Shown: positions 21,475 through 30,562, counted from the first letter of the stretch. The stretch is 32,819 nucleotides of DNA from an uncultured Clostridia bacterium (GCA_944384705.1 CALWUI010000014.1:1-32819), one strand, 5' to 3'. Notes: generated by a model from the sequence alone, not told the origin. Made by a program: numbers and translations.

Positions 21475-24096
21475 ATGGATTGGCATAATTTAAATGCGAA
21501 AGATGTTCTAAAAAAATTTAAAGTTGACGAAAATATTGGGCTTAGCAATATATCTGTTCGGCAAAAGCAGGAGAGATTTGGCAAAAATATTTTAAAAGAG
21601 AAAAAGTCTAAAGGGCTTTTTGCTAAGTTTATCGAACAATTTTCAGATTTTACTGTAGTTGTGTTGATAATAGCTGCAGTAATATCATTTATAACCTCTG
21701 AGCTAGAGGGAAATAAAAATTACATAGATTCAGTAATAATTATATTTATTGTAATTATGAATGCGATTATTGGTGTTGTTCAGGAAAACAAAGCAGAAAA
21801 AGCAATAGATGCCTTAAAAAAACTATCATCGCCAAAAGCAACTGTAATTAGAGGAGAAAAAAAACTGCTTATACCATCAGAGGAATTAGTTCCTGGAGAT
21901 ATTATTTTGCTTCATACGGGAGATTTAGTTCCGGCCGATGCAAGGCTGCTTGAGTGTTACAATCTAAAAGTAGAAGAATCTTCCTTAACCGGCGAATCCG
22001 TAGCGGTAGAAAAGGACGCAACAAAAACTTTTTCTGTAGATTCTAACCTTGCCTCTCAGCGAAATATGGTATTCTCTACAAGCACTGTTGCCTCTGGACA
22101 CGCCAAAGCCATTGTTGTCGAAACAGGAATGAATACCCAAGTAGGCAAAATTGCAGGGATGATAATAAACGAAAACTCCTTTCAGACTCCGCTTCAACTA
22201 AAATTAGAGAAAACAAGCAAAATTTTGGGTATTTGTGCGATTGCAATTTGTGCTGTAATTTTTGTGCTTGGCGTTGTCGAAAATGCACCTCCACTAGAAA
22301 TGTTCATGATTGCAATAAGTTTAGCTGTGGCTGCTATTCCAGAGGGATTGCCAGCTGTTGTTACAATAGTCTTGGCCATGGGTGTGCGTAAGATGGCGGC
22401 TAACCGTGCGGTAATAAGAAAACTCCCTGCTGTAGAAACTCTTGGCAATGCAACTGTAATCTGCTCTGATAAGACAGGTACATTGACACAAAATAAAATG
22501 ACGGTTACTCAAATTTGTAATGAAGAGGGAAAAATAAGCTTTTCTTCTGAACTGGGCCAAAAGATATTAACTTTGGGGGCTTTATGCAATAATTCTTCTG
22601 TTACATATTGCAAAAATGAGTTTCGTGCTGTAGGTGAACCTACCGAGAGTGCACTTGTTTTGGCTGCTGCCGAAAATGGAAAAATCAAAACCGAGCTGGA
22701 TAAAAAATTCCCTAAAAAATATGAGATTCCTTTTGATTCTACAAGAAAACTCATGACAACTGTTCATAAATTAAATAATGGAAAATATAGAATCATCACA
22801 AAAGGTGCGCCAGACTTTCTTTTAGAGCGCTCATCAATGTGTAACGGGAAATATCTTTCTGAGGATCTAAAAAGAAAAATTAAAATCGAAAACGAAACAA
22901 TGGCTAAAAATGCACTACGCGTTCTTGCGATAGCATATAAAGATGTAACTGAAATACCTAGCGTTCAAAGTAATATAGAAAATAAACTGAATTTTTGTGG
23001 ATTAATCGGAATGATAGATCCACCACGCCCTCAAGTTAAAATGGCTGTTAATGAATGTAAAAATGCTGGAATAAAACCCGTGATGATAACTGGAGATCAT
23101 ATTGTTACTGCTAAAGCTATTGCTAAAAATTTGGAAATTTTATCTGAGAACGACAAAGCCATTAGTGGAAGTCAGATAGAAAAAATGACTCAATCTGAAC
23201 TGGAGCAGAAGATTTTTAGCTATTCTGTGTTTGCAAGAGTTTCTCCAGAACATAAAGTTCGAATCGTAAAGGCATTTAAAAAACATGGGGAAACTGTGGC
23301 TATGACAGGAGACGGAGTAAATGATGCACCTGCGTTAAAAGCTGCAGATATTGGTTGTGCTATGGGAATCTCTGGTACAGATGTTGCTAAAAACGCTGCA
23401 GATATGATTCTTACAGATGACAACTTTTCTACAATTGTAGAGGCGGTCCGTCAAGGACGAGGTATTTTTGAAAATATAAAAAAAAGTGTACACTTTTTAA
23501 TATCAACTAATATAGGCGAGATAATCACCGTCTTAACTGCTTTTATGCTAAAACTACCATCGCCATTACTTGCTATACAGCTGTTATGGGTAAATCTAGT
23601 TACCGACTCGTTTCCTGCTCTGGCTCTTGGAGTTGAACCTGTTGATGATGACATTATGAATCATAAGCCACAGGGCAAAAATGCTCCTCTTTTTTCTAGC
23701 ACACGTTGGAGAAGAATTATTGTTGAGGGTTGCTTTATTGGTGCTATCTCTATTTTGGCGTTCACTATTGGCAGAGTATTTTTTGATGTTTCTAATAATC
23801 CGATAATTGGACGCACTATGTCATTTGCTGTTTTGAGCTTGTCTCAGTTAGTCCATTCTTTTAATATAAAAAGTGAAAAATCTATTTTTAAAATAAATAT
23901 TTTTTCTAATATTAAGCTTATATATTCATTTTTTCTTGGCATAATCCTTCAGGTTGCAGTAATTTCTGTTCCTGCATTGGCTATTGTTTTTAAAACTGCA
24001 AATCTAAATCTTATTCAGTGGAGTATTGTGTCTTTGCTGTCTATCTCTCCACTAATTGTTGTGGAGCTCGAAAAGGCTCTTTCAAATCAAAAATAA
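21475..24096 (+). CDS. P-type Ca2+-transporting ATPase (PMR1/SERCA-like)
   Basis: This is an 873-aa P-type (IIA-like) pump that exports Ca2+ (possibly Mn2+) using ATP. Domains seen: N-terminal cation-ATPase domain, actuator with TGES (residue ~167), TM4 with PEGLP at about 289, the phosphorylated Asp in DKTGT at about 332, KGAP in the nucleotide domain, the hinge GDGVNDAP at about 612-619, and TM6 with NLVTDSFPALALG that supplies the second cation-site residues. The length is normal and complete. ATG at 21475 has AGGGAG 8 nt upstream; a TTG directly before it is not needed. It is monocistronic and divergent from ytaF. Spore formers use such pumps to load Ca2+. Confidence 0.94.
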   Translation: MDWHNLNAKDVLKKFKVDENIGLSNISVRQKQERFGKNILKEKKSKGLFAKFIEQFSDFTVVVLIIAAVISFITSELEGNKNYIDSVIIIFIVIMNAIIGVVQENKAEKAIDALKKLSSPKATVIRGEKKLLIPSEELVPGDIILLHTGDLVPADARLLECYNLKVEESSLTGESVAVEKDATKTFSVDSNLASQRNMVFSTSTVASGHAKAIVVETGMNTQVGKIAGMIINENSFQTPLQLKLEKTSKILGICAIAICAVIFVLGVVENAPPLEMFMIAISLAVAAIPEGLPAVVTIVLAMGVRKMAANRAVIRKLPAVETLGNATVICSDKTGTLTQNKMTVTQICNEEGKISFSSELGQKILTLGALCNNSSVTYCKNEFRAVGEPTESALVLAAAENGKIKTELDKKFPKKYEIPFDSTRKLMTTVHKLNNGKYRIITKGAPDFLLERSSMCNGKYLSEDLKRKIKIENETMAKNALRVLAIAYKDVTEIPSVQSNIENKLNFCGLIGMIDPPRPQVKMAVNECKNAGIKPVMITGDHIVTAKAIAKNLEILSENDKAISGSQIEKMTQSELEQKIFSYSVFARVSPEHKVRIVKAFKKHGETVAMTGDGVNDAPALKAADIGCAMGISGTDVAKNAADMILTDDNFSTIVEAVRQGRGIFENIKKSVHFLISTNIGEIITVLTAFMLKLPSPLLAIQLLWVNLVTDSFPALALGVEPVDDDIMNHKPQGKNAPLFSSTRWRRIIVEGCFIGAISILAFTIGRVFFDVSNNPIIGRTMSFAVLSLSQLVHSFNIKSEKSIFKINIFSNIKLIYSFFLGIILQVAVISVPALAIVFKTANLNLIQWSIVSLLSISPLIVVELEKALSNQK

Positions 24097-24187
24097 TATT
24101 TTGCTAAGTTTTAGGTCAGCGCCCTCGCGATATAGTGCGGGCATATCTAAATTATGACCGGTAACCATAAACGTAGAAAAATTATGC

Positions 24188-24216
24188 TTTACTTTGTGAT
24201 AAAAATATGATATGCT
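24188..24216 (+). promoter_or_regulatory. rpsO promoter
   Basis: TTTACT (24188-24193) and TATGCT (24211-24216) are spaced by 17 bp, with TG before the -10 (extended form). It leaves a leader of about 95 nt before rpsO. Confidence 0.45.
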
Positions 24217-24256
24217 TATCTTAATCGATTTCACGGATTAAGGATTTAGCCTTTTT

Positions 24257-24278
24257 ATAAGGTGTTCACCAGCCTTAT
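24257..24278 (+). promoter_or_regulatory. Hairpin in the rpsO leader
   Basis: ATAAGG (24257-24262) pairs with CCTTAT (24273-24278), 40 nt before the rpsO start. S15 often represses its own mRNA through leader structure, so this is a candidate autoregulatory element; the specific S15-binding geometry cannot be judged by eye. Confidence 0.35.
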
Positions 24279-24318
24279 TCTGTGTTTTACGACAATATTT
24301 AAAAGGTGGAATAAATTT

Positions 24319-24582
24319 ATGTTAAAAACTGAAAAAAAATCTATTATCGAAGCTTATGCAATGCATGAGGGCGATACTGGTTCTCCAGAAGTGCAAATAG
24401 CTCTGCTTACTAAAAGAATTAACGATTTAAATGAACATTTGAAGGTCCATAAAAAAGATCACCACTCTAGACGCGGCTTGCTAAAAATGGTCGGTCAGAG
24501 ACGAAATTTGCTTAGCTATTTGATGAAGTCTAATATCGAAAGATATCGCACAGTTATATCAAGACTTGGTATTCGCAAATAA
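24319..24582 (+). CDS. rpsO: 30S ribosomal protein S15
   Basis: This 87-aa protein has the standard S15 sequence: [20 protein letters not shown], then [19 protein letters not shown] and [21 protein letters not shown]15 binds 16S rRNA early in 30S assembly. ATG at 24319 has AAAGGTGG upstream; in-frame codons further upstream have no support. It is followed by pnp, the common rpsO-pnp order in bacteria. Confidence 0.97.
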   Translation: MLKTEKKSIIEAYAMHEGDTGSPEVQIALLTKRINDLNEHLKVHKKDHHSRRGLLKMVGQRRNLLSYLMKSNIERYRTVISRLGIRK

Positions 24583-24597
24583 TAATATTATTAATTT

Positions 24598-24625
24598 AAG
24601 CAGATGATAATTTATTCATCTGCTT
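24598..24625 (+). terminator. Hairpin after rpsO
   Basis: A perfect 10-bp stem (24598-24607 with 24616-24625) is followed by AACCTCTTTTA, a weak T tail. It could attenuate rather than fully stop transcription into pnp. Confidence 0.55.
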
Positions 24626-24738
24626 AACCTCTTTTAATGTGAGGTTACAATTTTTTGTTAGTAACATCGAGGAGGATATCTGTTTTAGCAGTGAAACGTG
24701 TGTTTAAATTAAATTTTAGCATAGGTTTTATTGCTAAA

Positions 24739-24780
24739 CCCTCCAAAAATAGATGTTAACATAGAATAATTTTGGGAGGG
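24739..24780 (+). promoter_or_regulatory. Hairpin hiding the pnp Shine-Dalgarno sequence
   Basis: CCCTCCAAAA (24739-24748) can pair with TTTTGGGAGGG (24770-24780) with one bulged G, giving 10 base pairs. The right arm is the GGGAGG ribosome-binding site of pnp, 6 nt before the ATG. In this state pnp translation would be closed. PNPase is known to control its own mRNA in E. coli, so an analogous circuit is plausible. Confidence 0.55.
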
Positions 24781-24786
24781 AACTTT

Positions 24787-26895
24787 ATGTTCGAAAACTA
24801 TAGGACTTTTAAAACTGACTTTGCTGGCCGTGATTTGATCGTAGAAACTGGGAAATTAGCGCAGCTGGCTAACGGTGCTTGCTTGATTAGATATGGGGAT
24901 ACGGTTGTTAATGTTGCTGTTACCGCATCTGATGAACCAAGAGATGGGATTGACTTTTTCCCTTTATCGGTTGATTTTGAGGAAAAAATGTATGCTGTGG
25001 GTAAAATTCCTGGATCTTTTTTAAAAAGAGAAGGAAGACCTAGTGAAAAGGCTATTCTTGTATCTCGAGTTATAGATAGACCGATTCGTCCATTATTTCC
25101 TAAAGACATGAGAAATGATGTTTCAGTCGTTTGTACAGCTATGTCGGTTGATCCGGATTGTTCGCCAGAAATTGCAGCGATGATTGGGACTTCTGTTGCT
25201 CTTAGTATTTCTGATATTCCTTGGAATGGCCCGATCTCTGGAGTAAGTGTTGGCTTAATTGATGGAAGCTTTATCATTAACCCTAACGCTGAACAGAAAA
25301 AACTCTCGCAAATGGCTGTTACCGTAGCTTCTACAATCAGCAAGGTGGTTATGATAGAAGCCGGTGCCAACGAAATTGATGACGAGACTATGTTTAATGC
25401 TATAATGACAGGACACAAGGCTAATCAGAAAATCATTGAGTTTATTAAAACTATAAAGAATGAAATAGGTAAAGAAAAATTTTTATATCCAACTGTAATT
25501 CCTGATGACAATATGTTTGATGAAGTGAAAAAATTTGCTTTTAAAGATTTAAAATTAATTTTGGACAATAAAAATAAAAAAATCCGCGATGAACAGTTAA
25601 AACACCTATATCAGAAAGTGTATGAAAACTTTTTAGAGGCTTATCCTGATTCTAAAAAGTTGTTAGATGAGTGTTTATATAAACTACAAAAAGGCATTGT
25701 TCGCAATTGGATATTAGATGAACAAAAACGTGTTGATGGACGCAAGTTAGATGAAATACGTCCATTGGCGGCCGAAGTCGCTATACTGCCACGTACGCAT
25801 GGTTCTGGATTGTTTACACGAGGCCAAACTCAGGTTTTAACGGTGGCAACTCTAGGTCCAATTAGCGAGAAACAAATTCTTGATGGGATTGACGATGAAA
25901 CCGAAAAACGTTACATGCATCATTACAATTTTCCTGCTTTTTCTGTTGGAGAAACTAAGCCTAGTCGTGGCCCGGGACGTAGAGAAATTGGTCATGGTGC
26001 TTTGGCTGAGCGCGCTTTAGTTCCGGTTATTCCTTCTGCAGAGGACTTTCCTTATGCTATTCGTGTTGTTTCTGAGGTTGTTTCTTCTAACGGTTCTACA
26101 TCTCAGGGATCAGTCTGCGGTTCTACTTTGGCTTTGATGGACGCTGGGGTTCCTATAAAGGCTCCTGTTGCAGGAATTTCTTGTGGGCTTGTTACCGAGG
26201 GCGAGCGTTGGGTAACTATGGTTGATATTCAAGGGCTGGAGGACTTTTTTGGCGATATGGACTTTAAAGTTGCAGGAACTCACAAGGGAATTACAGCTAT
26301 TCAGATGGATATCAAAATAGATGGGCTGACTCCTGAAATAATCAAAGAGGCTTTAATAAAAACGCACATTGCCCGAGATTATATTTTGGACGAGGTTATT
26401 CTAAAAACTATAGATAGGCCCCGTAAAGAACTCTCTCCTTATGCACCTAAAATGCTCTCCACAATTATCGATGTTGAAAAAATTCGAGATGTTATTGGAA
26501 CTGGAGGAAAAATAGTTCAAAAAATTTGTGCCGACTGCGACGTAAAAGTTGATATTGAAGATGATGGACATATATTTATTTCTGGTATTGATATCAATAA
26601 TTGTAAGCGCGCTTTAAGTATAATCGAATCTATTGTTAAAGATCCTAAGGTCGGGGAAATTTATACTGGACATGTAGTTAGAATTATGGATTTTGGCGCT
26701 TTTGTCGAACTTGCTCCCGGTAAGGAGGGCCTCTGCCATATATCTCAGCTGGACAACAAACGAACAGAAAAAGTGTCTGATGTTGTTAAGATTGGCGATG
26801 AAATCCTTGTTAAAATTATTGAAATTGATGATAAAGGTCGTATAAATCTATCTAGACGTGCAGCCCTCTCTGAAAACAATTGTAAAAAAATTTAG
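24787..26895 (+). CDS. pnp: Polyribonucleotide nucleotidyltransferase (PNPase)
   Basis: This 702-aa enzyme degrades RNA 3'-5' using phosphate. Order of domains: RNase PH 1 (VSRVIDRPIRPLFP), alpha-helical linker (about 240-310), RNase PH 2 (RTHGSGLFTRGQTQVLTVAT, GSTLALMDAGVPI, then FFGDMDFKVAGT), KH (IRDVIGTGGKIVQKI, about residue 570) and S1 (YTGHVVRIMDFGAFVEL, about 625-690). It is complete. ATG at 24787 has GGGAGGGAACTTT directly upstream; an in-frame codon at 24772 is inside the hairpin. It follows rpsO on the same strand. Confidence 0.97.
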   Translation: MFENYRTFKTDFAGRDLIVETGKLAQLANGACLIRYGDTVVNVAVTASDEPRDGIDFFPLSVDFEEKMYAVGKIPGSFLKREGRPSEKAILVSRVIDRPIRPLFPKDMRNDVSVVCTAMSVDPDCSPEIAAMIGTSVALSISDIPWNGPISGVSVGLIDGSFIINPNAEQKKLSQMAVTVASTISKVVMIEAGANEIDDETMFNAIMTGHKANQKIIEFIKTIKNEIGKEKFLYPTVIPDDNMFDEVKKFAFKDLKLILDNKNKKIRDEQLKHLYQKVYENFLEAYPDSKKLLDECLYKLQKGIVRNWILDEQKRVDGRKLDEIRPLAAEVAILPRTHGSGLFTRGQTQVLTVATLGPISEKQILDGIDDETEKRYMHHYNFPAFSVGETKPSRGPGRREIGHGALAERALVPVIPSAEDFPYAIRVVSEVVSSNGSTSQGSVCGSTLALMDAGVPIKAPVAGISCGLVTEGERWVTMVDIQGLEDFFGDMDFKVAGTHKGITAIQMDIKIDGLTPEIIKEALIKTHIARDYILDEVILKTIDRPRKELSPYAPKMLSTIIDVEKIRDVIGTGGKIVQKICADCDVKVDIEDDGHIFISGIDINNCKRALSIIESIVKDPKVGEIYTGHVVRIMDFGAFVELAPGKEGLCHISQLDNKRTEKVSDVVKIGDEILVKIIEIDDKGRINLSRRAALSENNCKKI

Positions 26896-27006
26896 TTTCT
26901 ATATTTTATGTAAAAATATTTGCCTTATAAAAATAATATCAGTGAAGAACTTTGTTACTCACTCGCTTAAAATTGTATTCAATAAACCTTTGAATAAAAA
27001 AGTAAA

Positions 27007-27037
27007 AGCTTGCGCCATTTTCTAAAGGCAGCAAGCT
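27007..27037 (-). terminator. Terminator of the surface-protein gene
   Basis: Arms AGCTTGC and GCAAGCT with an inner GCC/GGC extension form the stem (27007-27037), and the minus strand continues with TTTTACTTTTTT. It lies 75 bp beyond the stop of the gene ending at 27113. Confidence 0.65.
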
Positions 27038-27112
27038 ATTTTATCGATATGGTTTAAGATTAAAACCTTTACAATTTTATTTGGAATCCAGGCAAACTAG
27101 AGAAGAATTTTA

Positions 27113-28213
27113 TTATTTTTCAAAATTTTCTTTGCGAGATTTTAGCTTTAGGATTATTCCTAATGCAAATGTCATTATAAGACCTAGAGCAACAACAATT
27201 AAATGTGATACATTATCTGAAGTTTTTACGTTTCCATCAACGACTTTTTTATTAATGCTAAATTCTTGAGGAGCATTCTCACTATTATACAAGTCATTTG
27301 AAGAGCTATCAGACTTAGATTGTTTTTCTTCAGAAGCACTATTCAAATAAGGTGCCAAAACACGAGCTGCCTTAAATGCAATGTACTGAGTACCATCAAT
27401 ATCTACTTGTTTTTCATTAGAGTTAGTAAGAGCATCTGAATGGGGAAGCATAGCATTTAGTTTTGATCTGCTGAGACCATTAATATTTTCAAAAAGTAAT
27501 TCTACATCATCGCCAATCGGTTGATCTAAAACTCTTCCATCCGAATCAAGCAAGTTTATCTCATAATGTACTGGCGTTTCATCCTCAAAGTTTTGCTGGT
27601 CTAAGTTTTTATTATTAGGCACAATTTTCACACTTAATGTTGCTCCATCCGAAATTGATTCACGCGTACTTCTAACTAAAATTCGCTGTGGTTGGTTGTT
27701 AAGCTGAACTGTTGTTGATAAAACATTTAAATCAGAACTAAGATTTTCTTCTACATTAGCATTTTGTTTTTTGATATCATTATTAATTTTTAAATTGTTT
27801 GAACTATCAGAAACTACTGTGCCTAAAACATTGTCCTGAGCAGAAATATCTATTGCTTCAGTTGCATAGATAAGCTGGCAATTTTCTTCATCAAAATCTT
27901 TTTCTATCCAAGCTTTGCCTGCAGCAACGTTAACTGGAAAACCTTCAATAGAAGACAAATTTAATACTTCATTCTCAGTATTGGCATCGATTTTTTGGAC
28001 AAATTGATATGTTTTACCTGTATTGTTTGAGCCAGTATTTAATGAAACATATGCGTTCTCATTTTCATCCCATTTCCATTTTCTCTTTTCCAACCCGCTA
28101 CTGTCAATAGAATTCTCATCGGGTGTTAACGAAGTTTCTATTTTTTTCGCTTCTGCAGTATAGACTGCAGAAGCTGGATTACAAAGCTGTACAATTGACA
28201 TAGTTAAAGACAA
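27113..28213 (-). CDS. Surface protein with C-terminal membrane anchor; signal peptide broken
   Basis: The visible frame is 366 aa: remains of a signal peptide (SLTMSIVQLCNPASAVYTAEA), a long Asn/Ser-rich extracellular region of unknown family, a Ser-rich linker and a C-terminal helix with basic end (VSHLIVVALGLIMTFALGII, then KLKSRKE), as in anchored surface proteins without an LPXTG. Reading back in the same frame crosses a TGA (28214-28216) and continues KRLLSAGL toward an ATG at 28257 that has GGTGAG before it, but a run of nine A there is one base out of frame. The gene probably once began at 28257; now it needs a TTG start at 28213 or is silent. Confidence 0.55.
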   Translation of the reverse strand: MSLTMSIVQLCNPASAVYTAEAKKIETSLTPDENSIDSSGLEKRKWKWDENENAYVSLNTGSNNTGKTYQFVQKIDANTENEVLNLSSIEGFPVNVAAGKAWIEKDFDEENCQLIYATEAIDISAQDNVLGTVVSDSSNNLKINNDIKKQNANVEENLSSDLNVLSTTVQLNNQPQRILVRSTRESISDGATLSVKIVPNNKNLDQQNFEDETPVHYEINLLDSDGRVLDQPIGDDVELLFENINGLSRSKLNAMLPHSDALTNSNEKQVDIDGTQYIAFKAARVLAPYLNSASEEKQSKSDSSSNDLYNSENAPQEFSINKKVVDGNVKTSDNVSHLIVVALGLIMTFALGIILKLKSRKENFEK

Positions 28214-28336
28214 TCATAACCCTGCAGAAAGCAGTCTTTTTTTTTAATTTTATGCATTACATCTCACCATTTCTTAATAATTAATTTTTTCATTTTAATC
28301 TTCGTTTTTATTTAAAAGCGCTAGTTTTTATTATAT

Positions 28337-28365
28337 GTTATAAAACAAATTTTAGTTAAAGTCAA
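28337..28365 (-). promoter_or_regulatory. Sigma-A promoter of the surface-protein gene
   Basis: Minus strand TTGACT (28360-28365) and TATAAC (28337-28342) are spaced by 17 bp, about 80 bp before the ATG at 28257. Confidence 0.65.
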
Positions 28366-28815
28366 TAATTATTGCTCGAAAATAAATATCTAGCATACTG
28401 TTCTAAATAAGTTCATAGGTAGAGTAAAACAAGCAACAGAACTAGTCTTTTTGTGTAATAAATAAAAGGCTTTTTTAATAATAAGAAGACACCAAATCCA
28501 TATGTGCTAATTTACCTTTTTTATTTATACATTACATAATCAATTTATATCAAAACTTTCCCAAATTAAGTGCGTTTAATTAACTAAAATAATAAATTTA
28601 GGTTAACCATTTTTGGTTTTTCTTCGCTTATTTCTAAACCTAACCTATCGAGTCACTTTTTTTAACTAAAAATATTTTTTAGTATCAACTCTTTCTATGA
28701 AGAACATTTCAAAGTCACTTGTTTCTTAGGTTTCGTAAATTCGATGTTTTTTGAAATCTGTGTAAAAAGTATGTTTTTTCTACCATTTTCTATAAAATTT
28801 TCAAAAAAGTTTTTT
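28366..28815. other. Gene-free AT-rich stretch
   Basis: I see no gene. One short inverted repeat, TTAGGTT (28598-28604) with AACCTAA (28637-28643), is present. The stretch separates the chromosomal surface-protein gene from the integrase end of the prophage-like remnant, so one attachment junction may lie here; I cannot place it. Confidence 0.4.
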
Positions 28816-29340
28816 TTACATTGTAAAAATGTGCTCTAAATCTTTTGCAATGAATTCTTTTCTAGATTTGCTGATGTGAGTATAGATGTTTGCTGTCGTT
28901 TGAATGTCTGAATGGCCTGGCCAGGTTTGGATATATTTTGATTCCCAGCCCTTGTCGTACAATATACTTGCACAACTGTGCCGCAGATCATGAAACCGCA
29001 TTTTTGGAAAATTATTTTTTGCTAATACTTTTTGAAAAGCTGAAGTTATATAATCTGGTCGATAAAGTCGGACATCAGGCCAGGTAAAGACATAATCATT
29101 GCTTCGGTAATCTTTTCCGAGTATTTTTTTATTTTTGCGCTTCTTGTTTTAGATTTAATCGCACGGCTTTGATTTCTGGAAGCAATATATATTCTCTTCT
29201 GCTGGCTTCCGTTTTTGTTTGGTCCTTTGCAACGATTGTTGTATACGTTTTACAACTGTGTGATTGATTTTTATTTTATCATCTTAAACTCAATTGAAAG
29301 CCATTTTAAGCAGATCACTCAACCACATCATAAACGTAAT
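28816..29340 (-). pseudogene. Tyrosine recombinase (phage/ICE integrase), decayed
   Basis: The C-terminal 61 codons are intact and carry RFHDLRHSCASIL, GHSDIQTTANIYTHI with the catalytic His-x-x-Arg, His and Tyr. Upstream the same frame gives NDYVFTWPDVRLYRPDYITS, and other frames give LLPEIKAVRLNLKQEAQK and DDKIKINHTVVK, which are the preceding integrase segments. At least two frameshifts and several stops break it, and the N-terminal DNA-binding domain is missing. Length would be about 380 aa in intact relatives. It marks the left end of a mobile element of which only the replication module is left. Confidence 0.8.
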
Positions 29341-29378
29341 ATAAAGTCATATAAATTGTCGGCTGTAGCCTATGGCCT

Positions 29379-29576
29379 TTAAACAGCTTTTAATTCATTT
29401 ACTTGCGATGTATTAATAAAAGTATTTTTCTCCTCGTCACTGTCTTTTTTTGGCAATGTAATTTTTAGTGCCAAGTTGCTTGGAATAATTTCTTCTAAAA
29501 ATGCTTGATTCGCGATTAAACGTCGATTCCACAGCTTTTGAAATCTCAAATAAATTCGTGAAAAGCACCGGCACAT
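29379..29576 (-). pseudogene. Out-of-frame 3' tail of the DnaC-like loader gene
   Basis: The frame continues the loader after a shift near 29510 as AFLEEIIPSNLALKITLPKK, then ends NTFINTSQVNELKAV. The first part fits the loader; the last part lacks the expected Walker B and sensor segments, so it is either another gene fused by deletion or a decayed tail. Confidence 0.4.
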
Positions 29577-30096
29577 ATTTCGAAATCAGAAAATTCGCCA
29601 TACATGCCGTCAAATGAGTTTTTCCAATACTCTTATCGCCGAAAATGTAGATTCCATAGCCGTTTTTCACTGTTTTTTCATAAAGTTCGCAATACTTTTC
29701 GCACCGATTAAAAGCCGCATCGAAGCTAGGATTTATGCCTGTTTGCGTCCTCTCAAAAGTGACGGCCTTGTACTTTTCTCCAAGCAGCAAAAGCGACTGT
29801 AACTTCTCAATTTTTTGCATCCTGTCGCGAGATTCTCTGGCCTTTTTCTCGGTTTCCTCTTTCTTTGCCTCGCACTCACACATGACGTGAAAAACGTACT
29901 TAACCCCGCAGATAACCGCATCACGCCTGCGATTTTTGCCGCAAGTGGGACAGATATCGGCTACTTTTTTAGAATCTTGCATAGCTTTAGACTCGGCTAG
30001 CATCTTTGTCAATACACACCGATTGTACGTGAGTCCAGCGTCATACTGGTTATTCTGGGTATTCTGTACGACGAGGTTTTGCGTTGATTTTTCCAT
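29437..30096 (-). pseudogene. DnaC-like replicative helicase loader, truncated
   Basis: The 219-aa frame has a Cys-rich zinc-binding N-terminus (C49xxC52, C73xC75), a helical linker, and an AAA+ core with Walker A GDKSIGKT (153-160) followed by VPVLFTNLFEISKAVESTFN. After residue 197 the frame shifts and the Walker B, sensor and Arg-finger parts are absent; full loaders are 250-280 aa. ATG at 30096 overlaps the end of the upstream replisome-organizer gene by 47 nt, the usual tight phage arrangement. In an intact element it loads the helicase onto the origin. Confidence 0.75.
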
Positions 30097-30310
30097 TATT
30101 TACATATACTTCACTCCTTAAAAGTCCGACTTGTTTGTCTTTTTCTGCCCACGAGAGAATCGTCGCGTAGTGAGATTTATATCGCTTGCCGCTCGATTCA
30201 ATGTAATTCGAAAGCCTATCAACATACTTTTCAGCGTCTTCTCCGAGCTTGGTTTTCAGCTTGACAATTTCTTCTTCACTCAGAAAAACATTTTCAAACT
30301 CGCCGAACTT
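30050..30310 (-). pseudogene. DnaD-like replisome organizer, C-terminal part (cut off by IS110)
   Basis: The frame reads KFGEFENVFLSEEEIVKLK, then AEKYVDRLSNYIESSGKRYK and SHYATILSWAEK, which is the C-terminal domain of phage DnaD-like replication initiators. It has no start; the rest of the gene lies at 31799-32200 on the other side of the IS. Joining at the shared TT gives an unbroken frame of about 220 aa. Confidence 0.8.
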
Positions 30311-30323
30311 TTAGTACCATAAA

Positions 30324-30355
30324 AGAGTAGATGTTAAACGAAAAACATCTACTCT
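30324..30355 (+). repeat. Perfect 12-bp hairpin at the left end of the IS110
   Basis: AGAGTAGATGTT (30324-30335) pairs with AACATCTACTCT (30344-30355) around an 8-nt loop, 13 bp inside the left boundary of the IS. It may block read-through or be part of the non-coding RNA of the element. Confidence 0.7.
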
Positions 30356-30562
30356 TATTAATTTATAATAAGGGAGTAATTGGTGTTGCGAGCGAGCTTT
30401 TGGAATAAGAACATCCGTAAAAGAAACAGCAAGCCAGCCCTTATTGTAAACATTCGATTAAGCAGGTTGAAACTCATAAAAAGAGCTTTCGTGTAACGAA
30501 CTAAAATGAAGTTAAATAAGTGAGACTGGAAACAATTACAAAAATTCTTAGGAGGTAAAAAT
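30356..30562 (+). ncRNA. Candidate IS110 bridge RNA region
   Basis: IS110-group elements encode their bridge RNA in the non-coding left end before the transposase. Here the region has AATAAGGG (30367-30374) pairing with CCCTTATT (30438-30445) around a 63-nt internal loop, and a smaller TTCGT/ACGAA hairpin near 30488-30500, which is the two-loop style of these RNAs. The region ends in the transposase ribosome-binding site GGAGG. I could not match the loops to target or donor sequence by eye. Confidence 0.45.

Noticed and set aside
21985..23654. Minus-strand open frames within the Ca2+-ATPase gene and 24798-25418 within pnp
   Set aside because: They follow from codon usage of strongly conserved plus-strand genes and have no start signals.
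28205..28257. UGA read as an amino acid (alternative genetic code or selenocysteine) in the surface-protein signal peptide
   Set aside because: All other complete genes use UGA only as stop or not at all, the A run next to it is also out of frame, and no SECIS-like hairpin was noticed after it.
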